From NCBI RefSeq assembly GCF_030271535.1, contig NZ_JASCXJ010000016.1, positions 1 through 64,000 of the forward strand: a stretch of DNA of 64,000 nt, given 5' to 3'. Each line of letters starts with the position of its first letter. The stretch's first letter is position 1. The notes below the pieces were generated by a model. The model made no database searches, was not told where the DNA came from, and was given only the letters and a program-made list of their open reading frames with translations. The position numbers and the translations under genes are program-made. The DNA comes from Nocardiopsis sp. ATB16-24. GTDB lineage: Bacteria; Actinomycetota; Actinomycetes; Streptosporangiales; Streptosporangiaceae. Positions 52,601 to 63,300 of this stretch are shown here, piece after piece.

Positions 52601-55600
52601 TGGTGGTGTTGGAGGAGTTGCCGTTGACGGCCAACGGCAAGTTGGATCGGCGTGCGTTGCCCGAGCCTGATTTTTCGGTGGTGTCCTCGGGTCGTGGTCC
52701 GCGGGATGCGCGGGAGGAGATCCTGTGCGGGTTGTTCGCCGAGGTGTTGGGGTTGGAGTCGGTGGGGATCGATGACTCGTTCTTCGATCTGGGTGGGCAT
52801 TCCCTGTTGGCGACCAAGCTCATCGCCCGTATTCGTGCGGTGTTGGGTGCGGAGGTGGAGTTGCGTGCGTTGTTCGCCTCTCCGACGGTGGTGGGGGTGG
52901 CCGAGGCGGTCGACGCGGCCGGGGGTGGTCGGGTGCGTCCACCCGTGGTGGCCGGGGAGCGTCCCGAGGTGCTTCCGTTGTCCTTCGCCCAACGCCGACT
53001 GTGGTTCCTCAACCGCCTGAAGGGGGCGAGCACCTCCTACAACGTGCCACTCGTACTGCGTCTGCGTGGCCGGGTGGACGAGGACGCGCTGCGTTCGGCC
53101 CTGGGCGACGTGGTCGCCCGGCACGAGGTGCTGCGGACGGTGTTCCCCTTCTCGGGGGACGAGCCCCGCCAGAGGGTGTTCACCGAGGAGGAGGCCCGCG
53201 AACGCCCGCTCCTCGATGTCCACACGTGTCCGCGGAGCCAGACCCCGCGACGCGTCGACGCCCTTCTGGAACGGGCCTTCGATCTGACGATGGACCTGCC
53301 GGTGCGCGCGGACCTGCTGCGTGTCTCGGAGGAGGAGTCGGTGCTGGTGGTGCTGATGCATCACATCGCGACCGATGGGTGGTCCGAGGGTGTGCTGTTG
53401 CGTGACCTGGCCGAGGCCTACGGTGCGCGGTGCGAGGGACGGATCCCCGGGTGGGAACCGTTGCCGATCCAATACACCGACTACACCCTGTGGCAGAACG
53501 GGTTGATGGACGAGGAGGACCCCCAGGGTCTCGCGGCCCGACAGCTCGACTTCTGGCGCGAGACGCTGGACGGCTCCCCCCAGGCGTTGGAGCTGCCGAC
53601 CGACCGGCCCCGCCCGGCGGTGGCCTCCAACCGAGGCGAGAGCCTGGCGTTCGACCTGGACGCCGATCTGCATCGTTCCCTGTCCGAGGTGGCGCGGGGT
53701 CACGGTGTCACCCTGTTCATGGTCTTCCAGGCGGCGTTGGCGGTCGCGCTGAGTCGTTCCGGTGCGGGGGAGGACGTGCCGATCGGGACTCCGGTGGCGG
53801 GGCGGACGGATCCGGCGTTGGACGATCTGGTCGGGTTCTTCGTCAACACCCTGGTGCTGCGGACGGACGTGTCGGGGGATCCGTCGTTCGCGGAGTTGTT
53901 GGAGCGGGTGCGCGAGGCCGACCTGGCCGCCTTCGAGCACGCGGACGTGCCCTTCGAGCGGGTGGTCGAGGCGGTCGCCCCGGCCCGCTCGATGGGCCAC
54001 CATCCACTGTTCCAGGTGATGTTGGTCCTCCAGAACAACGAGGCCGCCGACCTCTCCCTTCCGGGGCTTGAGGTGGAACGGGAGTCCTTCGCATGGAAGG
54101 TCTCCAAGTTCGACCTCACCTTCTCCCTGAGCGAGAGGGCGGAAGGTGTGTCGGGGCTGCTGGAGTTCGCCACCGATCTGTTCGATCGGGAGACGGCGCG
54201 GGCGTTGGTGGAGCGCTGGGAGCGGGTGTTGGCGGCGGTGGCGGCTGATCCGCGGGTGTCGGTGGGTCGGATCGACGTGTTGTCGCGGCGGGAGCGTCGG
54301 CGTGTGCTGGAGGAGTTCGGCGGCGCCGCCGAACGGTCCGACGTGGATGGGGTCGTGCACGAGGTGTTCGAGGAGCGGGTGGCGCAGTCCCCTGACGCGG
54401 TGGCGTTGGTGTTCGGGGAGGAGCGGCTCACCTACGGGGAGGTGAACGCCAGGGCCAACCGGCTCGCCCGCCACCTGCGCGAACACGGTGTGGAACCGGG
54501 GGCGATGGTGGGCGTGTACCTGCCGCGTGGTCCGGAGATGGTGGTGGCGGTACTGGCGGTGCTCAAGGCCGGTGCCGGTTACACCCTGCTGGACGTGGAG
54601 TTCCCGGCGGCCCGTGTGGCGTCGGTGATCGCCTCCGCCGGCGTCGGCGTGGTGGTGTCCGAATCCGGCTCGAACGGCACACCCGCGCTCTCGGGGGTGC
54701 ACACGGTGTTGGTCGACTCCGAAGCCGGGTGTATCTCCGGCCACGATGAGGGCGATCTCGGCCTGGAGGTGTCGCCGGAGAGCGTGGCGTGCGTGATGTT
54801 CACGTCGGGTTCGTCGGGTACTCCGAAGGGGGTGGTGACGGCACACCGGGGCCTGGTGGGGACGTTCGTGGATCAGGACTATCTGGACTTCGACGCTGAT
54901 CAGGTGTGGTTGCAGTGTTCGCCGGTGTCGTGGGACGCGTTCGCTCTGGAGTTGTTCGGTGCGTTGTTGTTCGGTGGTCGGTGTGTGTTGCAGCCGGGGC
55001 AGCGTCCGCGGTTCGATGCGATCGCGGATCTGGTGGTGCGGCATGGGGTGACCGATCTTCAGATGTCGGCGGGGTTGTTCAACGTGATGTTGGACGAGCG
55101 TCCTGAGGTGTTCGATGTGGTGCGTGTGGCGATGACCGCTGGTGAGGCGGCGTCGGTGGCGCATGTGGCCAAGGCGTTGGCCGAGCATCCGGGTGTGCGG
55201 GTGGTCAACGGTTATGGCCCGGCGGAGAACATGGGCTTCACCACCACCCATGAGGTCGGATCGATCGACGGGGGAGAGAGATCGGTACCGGTCGGAAGCC
55301 CTGTCGGCGGATCACGTGTGTACGTGCTCGACAGGTGGTTGGACCCGGTCCCCACCGGTGTGCCGGGTGAGCTGTACATCGCCGGGTGCACGCTGGCGCA
55401 GGGGTACCTTCGACGTCCCGATCTGACGGCCGAGAGGTTCGTGCCCGACCCCTTCGGTACGCCGGGCGGGCGGATGTACCGCACGGGCGACCTGGTGCGG
55501 TGGACCTCCGGCGGGGTGCTGGAGTACCTGGGCCGGGCCGACGACCAGGTGAAGGTGCGTGGTTTCCGGGTGGAACCGGGGGAGGTCGAGGCCGCGCTGA

Positions 55601-56154
55601 TGGGGCTCGCGGGTGTGGCCCAGGCCGTGGTGGTGCCTCGCCGAGACCCTGACGACGTCCTGTCCCTGGTCGGTTATGTGGTGCCGGAGGCGGGTGTGGT
55701 GTTGGACGCCGTCGTGTTGCGGGCGGGTCTTGCCACGTCGTTGCCGGAGTACATGGTGCCGTCGGCGGTGGTGGTGTTGGAGGAGTTGCCGTTGACGGCC
55801 AACGGCAAGTTGGATCGGCGTGCGTTGCCCGAGCCTGATTTTTCGGTGGTGTCCTCGGGGCGTGGTCCGCGGGATGCGCGGGAGGAGATCCTGTGCGGGT
55901 TGTTCGCCGAGGTGTTGGGGTTGGAGTCGGTGGGGATCGATGACTCGTTCTTCGATCTGGGTGGGCATTCCCTGTTGGCGACCAAGCTCATCGCCCGTGT
56001 CCACTCCGCCATGGACGCGAAGATGACCCTGGAGGACGTCTTCCGGGCTCCCACGGTGGCCTTCCTGGCCGAGCGTCTCGAAACGACGCCCGTCGCCGTT
56101 GCCAGGCCGGCGCTGCGACGCCGGACCCGGGCAGGAGTGGAGATCGGCGGCTGA
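46624..56154 (+). CDS. Trimodular NRPS, C-A-T-C-A-T-C-A-T
   Basis: The protein has 3176 residues from ATG 46624, six bases after GGAAAGGGAG. C1 (about 5-430, HHLLVDG at about 138) resembles EntF-type starter condensation domains. A1 (about 465-955) has the specificity-code reading DALWAGGVFK. T1 has its phosphopantetheine Ser near 997 (GGHSLL). C2 has HHIAGDG, A2 reads DALQMAGGFK and T2's Ser is near 2060. C3 has HHIATDG, A3 again reads DALQMAGGFK and T3's Ser is near 3116. It ends without thioesterase or epimerase domains. A2 and A3 share long near-identical DNA tracts, so modules 2 and 3 should add the same residue. I cannot assign a substrate to either code; DALW...F resembles the Val-type family. 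A terminator follows. Confidence 0.95.
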   Translation: MLRTPDVTWPLNESQSGIWFTQESDPRSPMLNNGEYYEIPGPVDAEVLDRAVGLVVAENDILRMRFLSTESGPRQYPDQEITHPLTVVDVSADTDPKAAALAIMHEDLATPLDMVEDTLYAHTLFRLGNDRHIWYQRAHHLLVDGYTFMLLARRVAEVYTALLGGTDTGRPYGSFSALLDEAKRYETGEEREEDARYWTDYLAGAPHHTALTPHREDPRSHYLRSTRLMDEEDVSRIERAAQRAGTGWKQLLMAAVAAYTHRWTGERDILLSLPVAARTTDLSRRTPGMSSNVVPLRFDVTPATSLADLAGDVATALRSCLPHQRHPAAATRRLLGQTPQSRREFGPLVNIMSFDYGLDFGGVPSVPHNIFQGPIEELRIDVLQRSRGGPLHIDFDANPAVFSPEELERHADSFLRLLDALCEDPGVPVGDLDLLTEEERGRVLEEFSGAAVRSDADRVVHEVFEERAAGSPDAVALVFGEERLTYGEVNARANRLARHLRSRGLVTGAAAGVLLERGVEFAVALLAVLKAGAAYVPLDPSFPDDRLDSMMSAAGVDLVVTREDMSDRRVGTRERVRVDTEAETIAGHRSDGLGLRVDPGDVACVMFTSGSTGTPKGVAAPHRAVVSTLLGQDYLDFGPEQVWLQAAPVSWDAFVLEFWGALLHGSVCVLHDGQVPEPSRIADLVARHGVTTMWLSAGLFNLLLDECPEVFSGVGQVATGGEAPSVEHMRRFLEAFPDVRLQHGYGPVESMVFTNSHRVTRIEGGTVPVGAPLVNRRCYVLDGRMRPVPVGVPGELYVGGEGLALGYVGRPDLTAERFVTDPFHGRGERMYRTGDLVRWTSDGVLEFLGRVDDQVKIRGFRIEPGEVEAALAALPGVGQCAVVVREDRPGDKRLVAYTAPSNESGATLDAVALRAALATSLPDYMLPSVVVVLDALPLNANGKLDRRALPAPDYGAAATGRGPRTPQEEILCGVFRELLGVDAVGIDDSFFDLGGHSLLLSRLIGRVRALLGVELNVRDLFRSPTVAAIGAMVGAALPGAVRRPPVAVERPRRVPLSFAQRRLWFLNRMEGPSPTYNIPVVLRLRGRVEEDALRSALGDVVARHEALRTVFPSEEGEPYQRILDPEESGPVLEVEETTTSEVDRLVHEVVRHAFDIEARIPFRAWLLRTSEEESVLVVLLHHIAGDGWSMGPLMDDLASAYTDRVRNREPEWNGRPELAIQYADYTLWQNGLMDEEDPEGLAARQLDFWREALDGAPEVLDLPLDRPRPTVADHRGETVPLTLDADLHRSLSEVARGHGVTLFMVFQAALAVALSRSGAGEDVPIGTPVAGRTDPALDDLVGFFVNTLVLRTDVSGDPSFAELLERVREADLAAFDHQDVPFDKVVEALAPARSAAHHPLFQVMLVLQNNREATLELPGLDTTLELCSTGASKFDLTLSLSEEIDASGPAGITGDLEFATDLFDRETARALVERWERVLAAVAADPRVSVGRIDVLSRQERRRVLEELPGEGERSGIADRAVHEVFEERVAQSPDAVALVFGEERLTYGEVNARANRLARHLRNRGLRRGDVAGVYLPRGPEMVVAVLAVLKAGAGYTLLDVEFPAERLASVVDAAGVEKVISEGEEGPVTSRAESVRIDEDRALIAALDTADLGIEVSAADVACVMFTSGSTGTPKGVMAPHRALVGTFLGQDYADFGADQVWLQCSPVSWDAFALELFGALLFGGRCVLQPGQRPRFDAIADLVVRHGVTDLQMSAGLFNVMLDERPEVFDVVRVAMTAGEAASVAHVAKALAEHPGVRVVNGYGPAENMGFTTFHEVRAVEEGQVSIPIGRPIPGGRTYVLDGRMRPVPVGVTGELYVGGEGLALGYVGRPDLTAERFVPDPFGTPGGRMYRTGDLVRWTSDGVLEYLGRADDQVKVRGFRVEPGEVEAALAALPGVGRCAVVVREDRPGDKRLVAYTTPAHKDGVVLDAVVLRAGLATSLPEYMVPSAVVVLEELPLTANGKLDRRALPEPDFSVVSSGRGPRDAREEILCGLFAEVLGLESVGIDDSFFDLGGHSLLATKLIARIRAVLGAEVELRALFASPTVVGVAEAVDAAGGGRVRPPVVAGERPEVLPLSFAQRRLWFLNRLKGASTSYNVPLVLRLRGRVDEDALRSALGDVVARHEVLRTVFPFSGDEPRQRVFTEEEARERPLLDVHTCPRSQTPRRVDALLERAFDLTMDLPVRADLLRVSEEESVLVVLMHHIATDGWSEGVLLRDLAEAYGARCEGRIPGWEPLPIQYTDYTLWQNGLMDEEDPQGLAARQLDFWRETLDGSPQALELPTDRPRPAVASNRGESLAFDLDADLHRSLSEVARGHGVTLFMVFQAALAVALSRSGAGEDVPIGTPVAGRTDPALDDLVGFFVNTLVLRTDVSGDPSFAELLERVREADLAAFEHADVPFERVVEAVAPARSMGHHPLFQVMLVLQNNEAADLSLPGLEVERESFAWKVSKFDLTFSLSERAEGVSGLLEFATDLFDRETARALVERWERVLAAVAADPRVSVGRIDVLSRRERRRVLEEFGGAAERSDVDGVVHEVFEERVAQSPDAVALVFGEERLTYGEVNARANRLARHLREHGVEPGAMVGVYLPRGPEMVVAVLAVLKAGAGYTLLDVEFPAARVASVIASAGVGVVVSESGSNGTPALSGVHTVLVDSEAGCISGHDEGDLGLEVSPESVACVMFTSGSSGTPKGVVTAHRGLVGTFVDQDYLDFDADQVWLQCSPVSWDAFALELFGALLFGGRCVLQPGQRPRFDAIADLVVRHGVTDLQMSAGLFNVMLDERPEVFDVVRVAMTAGEAASVAHVAKALAEHPGVRVVNGYGPAENMGFTTTHEVGSIDGGERSVPVGSPVGGSRVYVLDRWLDPVPTGVPGELYIAGCTLAQGYLRRPDLTAERFVPDPFGTPGGRMYRTGDLVRWTSGGVLEYLGRADDQVKVRGFRVEPGEVEAALMGLAGVAQAVVVPRRDPDDVLSLVGYVVPEAGVVLDAVVLRAGLATSLPEYMVPSAVVVLEELPLTANGKLDRRALPEPDFSVVSSGRGPRDAREEILCGLFAEVLGLESVGIDDSFFDLGGHSLLATKLIARVHSAMDAKMTLEDVFRAPTVAFLAERLETTPVAVARPALRRRTRAGVEIGG

Positions 56155-56169
56155 TCCCGCCCCTCCCTT

Positions 56170-56200
56170 GCGGCCGACCCCTGACGAGGGGGTCGGCCGC
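56170..56200 (+). terminator. Strong hairpin terminator after the trimodular NRPS
   Basis: A 12-bp perfect stem (GCGGCCGACCCC / GGGGTCGGCCGC) with loop TGACGAG lies 16 bp beyond the NRPS stop, followed by TTCTGTGTT. It suggests that the thioesterase gene has a separate promoter in the AT-enriched stretch at about 56290-56400. Confidence 0.85.
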
Positions 56201-56405
56201 TTCTGTGTTCCAGGACCCGTACGGCCGGCGGAGGAACCGCGTGAAATCCGAGAACTGCCGCATCTCTGCCGTCATCTCCTGCCCGACCCCCCGAGGAGAA
56301 CGGAGTAATTTCTCCCATGAGATCGGTGCAACACAGGAAGATCCCGAGAGAGAAATACATCGGGAAATTCATTTCGGCCTCGAAGACGACTTGGAACGGG
56401 ATGGA

Positions 56406-57200
56406 ATGATGGTATCCGGAAACGACCTCGCAGGAAGTGAGATCCTCTGGGAACTGAGGCGCGGTTCCGCTCCCGGCGGCCTCTCCCTGCTGATCCTGCC
56501 CCATGCCGGCGGCAACGCCCACTACTACGCCCAGTGGGAGGGGCGCCTTCCGGCGGACGTGGGGCTTCTCGTGGCCCAGTACCCGGGGCGTGGTTCGCGC
56601 TTCGTCGAGGACCTGCCCGAGAGCGTCGACGACCTGGTCGCGCCGATCGTGGAGCTGCTCATCGCCGATCAGCGCGACCTGGTGGTACTCGGCCACAGCA
56701 TGGGCACCCTCGTGGCCTATGAGGTCGCACGAGGGCTCACGGCGGCGGGCAGGCCGCCCCTGGCCCTCATCGGATCGGCCTGCCGGGCGCCCTTCCTGCC
56801 CAATCCCAGTCCGGTCCTGCCCGAGTCGCTGACGGACGAGGAGTTGGTCGAGGCGATCAAGGCCCGCGGCGGTACCGAACACGAGATCCTCGACGAGCCC
56901 GAGATGAGGGAGATCGTCCTCCCCTCGATCAGAGCCGACTTCGCGATCGACGACGTCTACCGGAGGCAGGACGCCAAGGGAAGTCTGAGCAGCCCCGTGA
57001 CGATCGTCGGAGGCGAGTCCGACCCCATCGTCCCGGTGGGCGACCTCGTGGAATGGCGCGAGGTCACCACGGGACAGGCCCGGATCGAGACCCTGGCCGG
57101 CGGACATTTCTACTTCGACGAGAGCGAAGAGAACATGGACGCCTTCATGCGGATCGTCGCTTCGGTAGCGGATTCAGTCTCGACAATGCACGTCTCCTGA
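56406..57200 (+). CDS. Type II thioesterase
   Basis: This alpha/beta-hydrolase of about 264 residues has nucleophile motif GHSMG (Ser near 98), Asp in GGESDPIVP (about 200) and catalytic His in LAGGHFYF (about 229). LLILPHAGGNAHYYAQW (about residues 26-42) is the typical GrsT/RifR-type start. Such enzymes clear mis-primed carrier domains and are usual in NRPS clusters. Adjacent ATGs at 56406 and 56409 are both possible; sequence further upstream in frame is AT-rich and non-coding in character. No terminal thioesterase domain is present on the visible NRPS proteins, so this protein could also take part in release. Confidence 0.9.
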   Translation: MMVSGNDLAGSEILWELRRGSAPGGLSLLILPHAGGNAHYYAQWEGRLPADVGLLVAQYPGRGSRFVEDLPESVDDLVAPIVELLIADQRDLVVLGHSMGTLVAYEVARGLTAAGRPPLALIGSACRAPFLPNPSPVLPESLTDEELVEAIKARGGTEHEILDEPEMREIVLPSIRADFAIDDVYRRQDAKGSLSSPVTIVGGESDPIVPVGDLVEWREVTTGQARIETLAGGHFYFDESEENMDAFMRIVASVADSVSTMHVS

Positions 57201-57266
57201 GCACTCCTCAAGAAGAGAAGGTCCACGGAAAACGGGCGGGGATCCCGTTCGTGAAAGGGAAAGAAA

Positions 57267-58295
57267 ATGTCACTCATCGAAAAGGTCGCCCTACGCCGTG
57301 AGGCGGGCAAACCTTCGATCATCGAGATCCCCGGTGTGCGGGACATGGACGAGGCCGTGCGACGCCTGGAGCAGGAACGCGCCGCCATCACCAAGGAGCT
57401 CACCGAGGCCGGGAGCGTCCTGGTCAGGGGCCTGCCCGTCGAAGACGCCTCCGCCTTCGGCCGCGTACGCGACGTCCTGCTGCCCCGGCCCGCGGCCTAC
57501 AAGGAGAAGGCGACCCCGCGTACCGACTTCGGCGACGGGGTGTTCTCCTCCACCGACCTGCCCGCGATCCAGCCGATCCGCCTGCACAACGAGAACAGCT
57601 ACACCCTCGACTTCCCCGGCACCCTGCTGTTCTGCTGTGTCACCGCCCCCGACAAGGGCGGTGCGACGACCGTCGGCGACATGCGGGAGGCACTGAAGCT
57701 GATCCCCGAGGACCTGCGCCGCAGGTTCGAGGAGCACGGCTGGCTGCTGGTCCGCAACTACTCCGCCCTGGCGGGTCTGCCCTGGCAGACCAGCTTCGCC
57801 ACCGAGTCCCGGGAAGAAGTCGAAGCCTACTGCCGAGAGAACGTCATCGGCTGTGAGTGGCTCGACGAGGAGACGCTCCGCACCCGGCAGCGCAGGTCCG
57901 CGATCATCACCCACCCGACCACGGGAGAGAAGGTCTGGTTCAACCACGCCGCCTTCTGGAGCCGCTGGTCCCTGGACGAGGACGTCCGTGACGTGCTCGT
58001 GGAGACCTACGGCGAGGACGGGCTGCCCTTCGAGACCTTCGTCGGTGACGGGACCCCGCTGACCGAGGAGGAGGCCGACGCGCTCAACGCCGCCTACACC
58101 AAGGTCACCCGCAGGGAGACCTACCGCCGGGGCGACCTGCTCCTGGTCGACAACATCCTCAACGCGCACGGCCGGGAGGCCTTCGAGGGCGACCGCAAGA
58201 TCCTCGTCGCCATGGGCGACCCGGTGCCCCTCGACGCCTGCTCCCCGACCACGGCCCCCTCCACCACGGTGAGCCGGCGGGGAGGTGCGAAATGA
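57267..58295 (+). CDS. SyrP/TauD-family Fe(II)/2-oxoglutarate dioxygenase
   Basis: This 342-residue oxygenase starts at an ATG behind GAAAGGGAAAG. The iron site is visible: HxE in RLHNENSYTLDFPG (about 106-108) and the distal His in NILNAHGREAFEG (about 297), followed by Arg in GDRKILVAMGDP for 2-oxoglutarate. The HNE-SY context and length match SyrP-like beta-hydroxylases acting on amino acids held on NRPS carrier domains, rather than taurine dioxygenase. Its stop overlaps the start of the A-T gene by ATGA. The likely reaction is therefore beta-hydroxylation of the amino acid loaded on that A-T protein, predicted to be glutamine. Confidence 0.88.
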   Translation: MSLIEKVALRREAGKPSIIEIPGVRDMDEAVRRLEQERAAITKELTEAGSVLVRGLPVEDASAFGRVRDVLLPRPAAYKEKATPRTDFGDGVFSSTDLPAIQPIRLHNENSYTLDFPGTLLFCCVTAPDKGGATTVGDMREALKLIPEDLRRRFEEHGWLLVRNYSALAGLPWQTSFATESREEVEAYCRENVIGCEWLDEETLRTRQRRSAIITHPTTGEKVWFNHAAFWSRWSLDEDVRDVLVETYGEDGLPFETFVGDGTPLTEEEADALNAAYTKVTRRETYRRGDLLLVDNILNAHGREAFEGDRKILVAMGDPVPLDACSPTTAPSTTVSRRGGAK

Positions 58296-60112
58296 TCGTT
58301 CGGACCGAGACCCTCGACACCCCCACCAGGCGGGACACCATCGCCCGCGACCTCCTCGACCGTCTCGCCGAGGTGCCCGGTGACCGCGCCGCCGTCATCG
58401 ACGGTGGCCGTGTCCTCACCTTCGACCGACTCCGTGCGGGCGCCGGCGGCATCGCCCGCGAACTGGCCGAGCGAGGGATCGGTCGGGAGGGCGTCGTGGC
58501 CCTGTGCATGCCCCGCGGAGCCGACCTGGTCCTGGGCCTCATCGGCACCCTGACGGCCGGTGGCGCCTACCTGCCCGTGGACCCGGCCCTGCCCGCCGAA
58601 CGCCGGCACCACCTCCTGGACGACGCCGACGCGGATCTCGCCCTCGTGGCCTGCACGTCCTCCGACGGAGACCACGAGAACTGCGGATCCGACACCGACA
58701 CCGCCATCGAGACCGTCCCCGTCTGCGCGATCACCTCGCAGGGCACCGACACCGCCCCGTTCCGCCCCCTCGCGGTCCGGCCCGACAACCTCGCCTACGT
58801 CATCTACACCTCCGGATCGACCGGACGACCCAAGGGCGTGGAGGTCAGCCGAGGATCGGTCTCCGCACTCCTCCAGGACCTGGAGGACGAGCATCTGGCC
58901 GGCCCGCCCGGTGGGCGCGTGGGCTGGAACGCCTCCGCGTCCTTCGACGCGTCGGTCCAGCAATGGGTCCGCCTGTGCAGGGGGGACACCATCATCACCC
59001 TCGACGAGGCGACCCGCTCGGACCCCGCGGCCATGGCCCGGTTGATCGACGAACACGCCCTGACCGACCTGGACATCACCCCGTCGCACGCCGACCTCCT
59101 CCTCGACCACATGGAGGAACGCCCGGACCAGGACCAGAGGGGAGAGCCCCTCACCCTGCTCATCGGCGGCGAGCCGATCAGCCCGCCCCTCTGGCGGAGG
59201 GTGAGCAGATTGGTGGAAGCGGGGCTGATCCGGGCGGTCAACGTCTACGGGCCGACCGAGTGCACCGTGGACGCCACCGCCGGCTGGATCAACTCCACCC
59301 GGGAGCCGCACATCGGTCACGTGCTCCCCGGACTGGAACTGCGCCTGTTGGACCCACGGCTGAACCCCGTGTCCGAAGGGGAGACCGGTGAGATCTACCT
59401 CGCCGGGCACCGGGTGGCACGCGGTTACCGCGGGGCGCCCGTCCTGACCGCCGAGCGGTTCGTCCCGGACGTCATGTCCGCCGATGGGTCGCGCATGTAC
59501 CGCACCGGGGACCTGGCTCGTCGGATGGAGGACGGACGCCTGGAGTACCTGGGCCGGGGCGACCGACAGATCAAGCTCCGCGGTTTCCGGGTCGAACCGG
59601 GTGAGATCGAAGGAGTCCTGGGCTCTCATCCCGGTGTGGCCGAGGTCGCCGTCGACATCCGCGAACTGGCAGGCGGGCCGGGACTGGTCGCCTATTACCG
59701 GACGTACCAGGACGGACTGCTCCAGGAGCTGCGCGATCTCGCCGCGGCCGAGCTTCCCGGATACATGGAGCCCGCGGCCTACGTGGAACTCCCCGAGTTC
59801 CCCAGGACGCCCAGCGGCAAGCTCGACCGCGCCGCGCTACCGGACCCCGGCCCGGTCGAAAGCGGATCGGTGGACTCCGGCCTGGACCTGAACCCCGTGG
59901 AACAGCTCATCGCGGAGGTGTGGGCGAAGGTCCTCGGCGTCTCGCGGATCGGAAGGGAGGACGACTTCTTCCGCCTCGGCGGCCACTCGCTCCTGGCCAT
60001 CAAGCTCGTCTCCCAGGTCAAGGCGAGGTTGGGGGTGAAGATCCCGCTGAAGGCCGTCTATGAGAACCCGAAGCTGTGCGACCTGGCAGCGGTCATCGAC
60101 TCCGGGGCCTGA
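58292..60112 (+). CDS. Free-standing NRPS A-T protein, predicted glutamine-activating
   Basis: The protein has 606 residues: an adenylation domain (about 15-510; YVIYTSGSTGRPKG, about 169; VYGPTECTVD, about 314; [37 protein letters not shown]) and a carrier domain (Ser in [11 protein letters not shown], about 563). Reading the binding-pocket positions gives DAQDLGVVDK, which I recall as the published glutamine code. It is translationally coupled to the SyrP-like dioxygenase and followed by an NRPS whose visible modules have no A domains. It probably charges its own carrier with Gln for hydroxylation and could supply downstream carriers or condensation domains in trans. No condensation domain is present. 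A terminator follows. Confidence 0.92.
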   Translation: MIVRTETLDTPTRRDTIARDLLDRLAEVPGDRAAVIDGGRVLTFDRLRAGAGGIARELAERGIGREGVVALCMPRGADLVLGLIGTLTAGGAYLPVDPALPAERRHHLLDDADADLALVACTSSDGDHENCGSDTDTAIETVPVCAITSQGTDTAPFRPLAVRPDNLAYVIYTSGSTGRPKGVEVSRGSVSALLQDLEDEHLAGPPGGRVGWNASASFDASVQQWVRLCRGDTIITLDEATRSDPAAMARLIDEHALTDLDITPSHADLLLDHMEERPDQDQRGEPLTLLIGGEPISPPLWRRVSRLVEAGLIRAVNVYGPTECTVDATAGWINSTREPHIGHVLPGLELRLLDPRLNPVSEGETGEIYLAGHRVARGYRGAPVLTAERFVPDVMSADGSRMYRTGDLARRMEDGRLEYLGRGDRQIKLRGFRVEPGEIEGVLGSHPGVAEVAVDIRELAGGPGLVAYYRTYQDGLLQELRDLAAAELPGYMEPAAYVELPEFPRTPSGKLDRAALPDPGPVESGSVDSGLDLNPVEQLIAEVWAKVLGVSRIGREDDFFRLGGHSLLAIKLVSQVKARLGVKIPLKAVYENPKLCDLAAVIDSGA

Positions 60113-60176
60113 GCGGAAGCCCTCGCCCCGACCCGCACGGCCCTCCGCGCGGGTAGGTGGTGGCCGTCTCGCGAAG

Positions 60177-60207
60177 GGGAGGACGGGGCCCCGATCCCCG
60201 TCCTCCC
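60177..60207 (+). terminator. Hairpin after the A-T gene
   Basis: GGGAGGACGGGG and CCCCGTCCTCCC form a 12-bp perfect stem with loop CCCCGAT. Flanking GGTGGCC and GGCCACC could extend the structure. It separates the A-T gene from the next NRPS gene, which therefore may have its own promoter or depend on read-through. Confidence 0.75.
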
Positions 60208-60315
60208 GAGGGCCACCCCCGAGAACCCTCACCGATCGGACCGGCACCGGGACGATGGCGACAGGCCACGCTCCCGGAGATCGAAGACAGTACCCAACTC
60301 CCAGAAGGAGTCATC

Positions 60316-63300
60316 GTGATCCCCCTTTCCTTCGCTCAGCGTCGTCTGTGGTTCCTCAATCGTGTGGAGGGTGCGGACTCGGCGTACAACGTGCCGGTGG
60401 TGGTGCGGTTCGGGGTCGGGTTGGACGTGGGTGCTCTGGAGTTGGCGCTGGGTGATGTGGTGGAGCGCCATGAGGTGTTGCGGACGGTGTTCGGGGAGCG
60501 GGACGGGGAGCCCTACCAGCGGGTGTTGGGTCCGGTGGAGGGGTTGCCGGTGTTCGAGGTGGTGGAGTGTGCCTCGGATGTGGTGGATGCGCGGGTGGAG
60601 GAGTTCGCGCGGTCGCGTTTTGATCTGGCGGTGGATCGTTCGGTGCGGGTGCGGCTCTTCCGGTGTGGTCCGGAGGAGTCGGTGTTGGTGGTGCTGGTGC
60701 ATCACGTGGCGACCGATGGGTGGTCCGAGGGTGTGTTGTTGCGGGACCTGGCCGAGGCCTACGGTGCGCGGTGCGAGGGACGGGTTCCCGGGTGGGAGCC
60801 GTTGCCGGTGCAGTACGCCGATTACACCTTGTGGCAGAACGACGTGCTCGGTGCGGAGGACGATCCCGACAGTCTTCTCTCTCGTCAGGTGGAGTTCTGG
60901 CGTGAGGCGCTGGACGGCGCTCCGGAGGTCCTGACGTTGCCCTTCGACCGACCCAGGCCGAAGACGACCTCCCACCAGGGCGGGACTCTGGAGTGGGACC
61001 TGGACGCCGACCTGCACGCGGGGTTGGTGCGGGTGGCCGGGGAGCACGGCTGCTCGTTGCTGATGGTGGTGCAGGCGGCGTTGGCGGTCGCGCTGTCCAA
61101 GGCCGGGGCCGGAGAGGACATCCCGATCGGTACCCCCGTGGCCGGCCGTGACGACGAAGCCCTGAACGACCTCATCGGGTTCTTCGTCAACAGCCTGGTG
61201 CTGCGGACGAGGTTCGACTCCCGGCAGACGCTTGCGGAACTGCTGGAAGCCGTGCGTGAGACCGACCTGAAGGCGTACGCGCATCAGGACGTGCCTTTTG
61301 ATCTGGTCGTCGAGGGTGTCAACCCGGAGCGGTCGGGTGCGCATCACCCGCTGTTCCAGGTGACGGTCGCGGTCAATGGTGAGGCCGGCGGGGGTGGGGT
61401 GTCGTTCGCCGGTGTGGAGTCGGTGTCGGTGTCCTCGGTGGCCACGGGTGCGGCCAAGTTCGATCTGGCGGTCGGTTTTGTGGAGCGCCGTGATCGGGAG
61501 GGGGCTCCGGCGGGTCTTGGCGGGGTGGTGGAGTACTCCGCGGATGTGTTCGATGCCGAGACGGTTCGGGCTCTGGCGGGGGTGTTGGAGCGGGTGCTCG
61601 GGGCGATCGTGGCGGATGCCTCGGTGACCGTGGGCGCCAGTGTGGAACTCACCGAACAGGAACGGACCGCGCTGACGTCCTGTGTCGAGGAGCCGGAGCG
61701 GGTCGCCACCGACCGAGACAAGCCCGGAGAGGGCCCTCGGACGGTGCGGCAGGAGGTTCTGTGCGGGTTGTTCGCGCAGCTTCTGGGGCGGGATTCGGTG
61801 GAGGTGGGGGACAACTTCTTCCGGATCGGCGGCAATTCGCTGTTGGCGTTGCGTCTGGTGTCGCGGGTGCGGTCGGTGTTGGGCGCCGAGGTGGGGGTTC
61901 GGGACTTCTTCCGGGATCCCACGGTGGCGGGTGTGGACCGGTTGGTCGGGCAGGCCCGTGACGCGGTGGCGCGGCCGTCGTTGGTTCCGGTCGAGCGGGG
62001 GAGGGAGTACCCGCTGTCCTTCGCTCAGCGTCGTCTGTGGTTCCTCAATCGTGTGGAGGGCGCGGACTCGGCGTACAACGTGCCGGTGGTGGTGCGGTTC
62101 GGGGTCGGGTTGGACGTGGGTGCTCTGGAGTCGGCGCTGGGTGATGTGGTGGAGCGCCATGAGGTGTTGCGGACGGTGTTCGGGGAGCGGGACGGGGAGC
62201 CCTACCAGCGGGTGTTGGGTCCGGTGGAGGGGTTGCCGGTGTTCGAGGTGGTGGAGTGTGCCTCGGATGTGGTGGATGCGCGGGTGGAGGAGTTCGCGCG
62301 GTCGCGTTTTGATCTGGCGGTGGATCGTTCGGTGCGGGTGCGGCTCTTCCGGTGTGGTCCGGAGGAGTCGGTGTTGGTGGTGCTGATGCACCATGTCGCG
62401 ACCGATGGGTGGTCCGAGGGTGTGCTGTTGCGGGACCTGGCCGAGGCCTACGGTGCGCGGTGCGAAGGACGGGTTCCCGGGTGGGAGCCGTTGCCGATCC
62501 AGTACGCCGACTACACCCTGTGGCAGAACGGGTTGATGGACGAGGAGGACCCCGAGGGTCTCGCGACCCGACAGCTCCACTTCTGGCGCGAGACGCTGGA
62601 CGGTGTCCCGGAGGTCCTCGACCTGCCACTGGACCGGGTGCGTCCCGTGGCCCCCTCGCACCAGGGCGGAAGCGTCGTCCTGGACCTGGACGCCGACCTG
62701 CACGCGGGGTTGGTGCGGGTGGCCAGGGAGCACGGCTGCTCGTTGCTGATGGTGGTGCAGGCGGCGTTGGCGGTCGCGCTGTCCAAGGCCGGTGCGGGGG
62801 AGGACGTGCCGATCGGGACGCCGGTGGCGGGGCGGACGGATCCGGCGTTGGACGATCTGGTGGGGTTCTTCGTCAACACCCTGGTGTTGCGGACGAATCT
62901 GTCGGGGGATCCGTCGTTCGCGGAGTTGTTGGAGCGGGTGCGCGAGGCCGACCTGGCCGCCTTCGACCACCAGGACGTGCCCTTCGACCTCCTGGTGGAG
63001 AACCTCAACCCGGAGCGGTCGGGTGCGCATCACCCGCTGTTCCAGGTGACGGTCGCGGTCAACGGTGAGGCCGGCGGGGGTGGGGTGTCGTTCGCCGGTG
63101 TGGAGTCGGTGGCGGTGTCCTCGGTGGCCACGGGTGCGGCCAAGTTCGATCTGGCGGTCGGTTTCGTGGAGCGCCGTGATCGGGAGGGGGCTCCGGCGGG
63201 TCTTGGCGGGGTGGTGGAGTACTCCGCGGATGTGTTCGATGCCGAGACGGTTCGGGCTCTGGCGGGGGTGTTGGAGCGGGTGCTCGGGGCGATCGTGGCG

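Noticed and set aside
51517..55251. Minus-strand open frame of 1244 codons opposite the trimodular NRPS
   Set aside because: It is an antisense shadow: no ribosome-binding site, His/Gln/Arg-rich translation, and the plus strand has full NRPS motifs. High G/C at third positions removes antisense stops.
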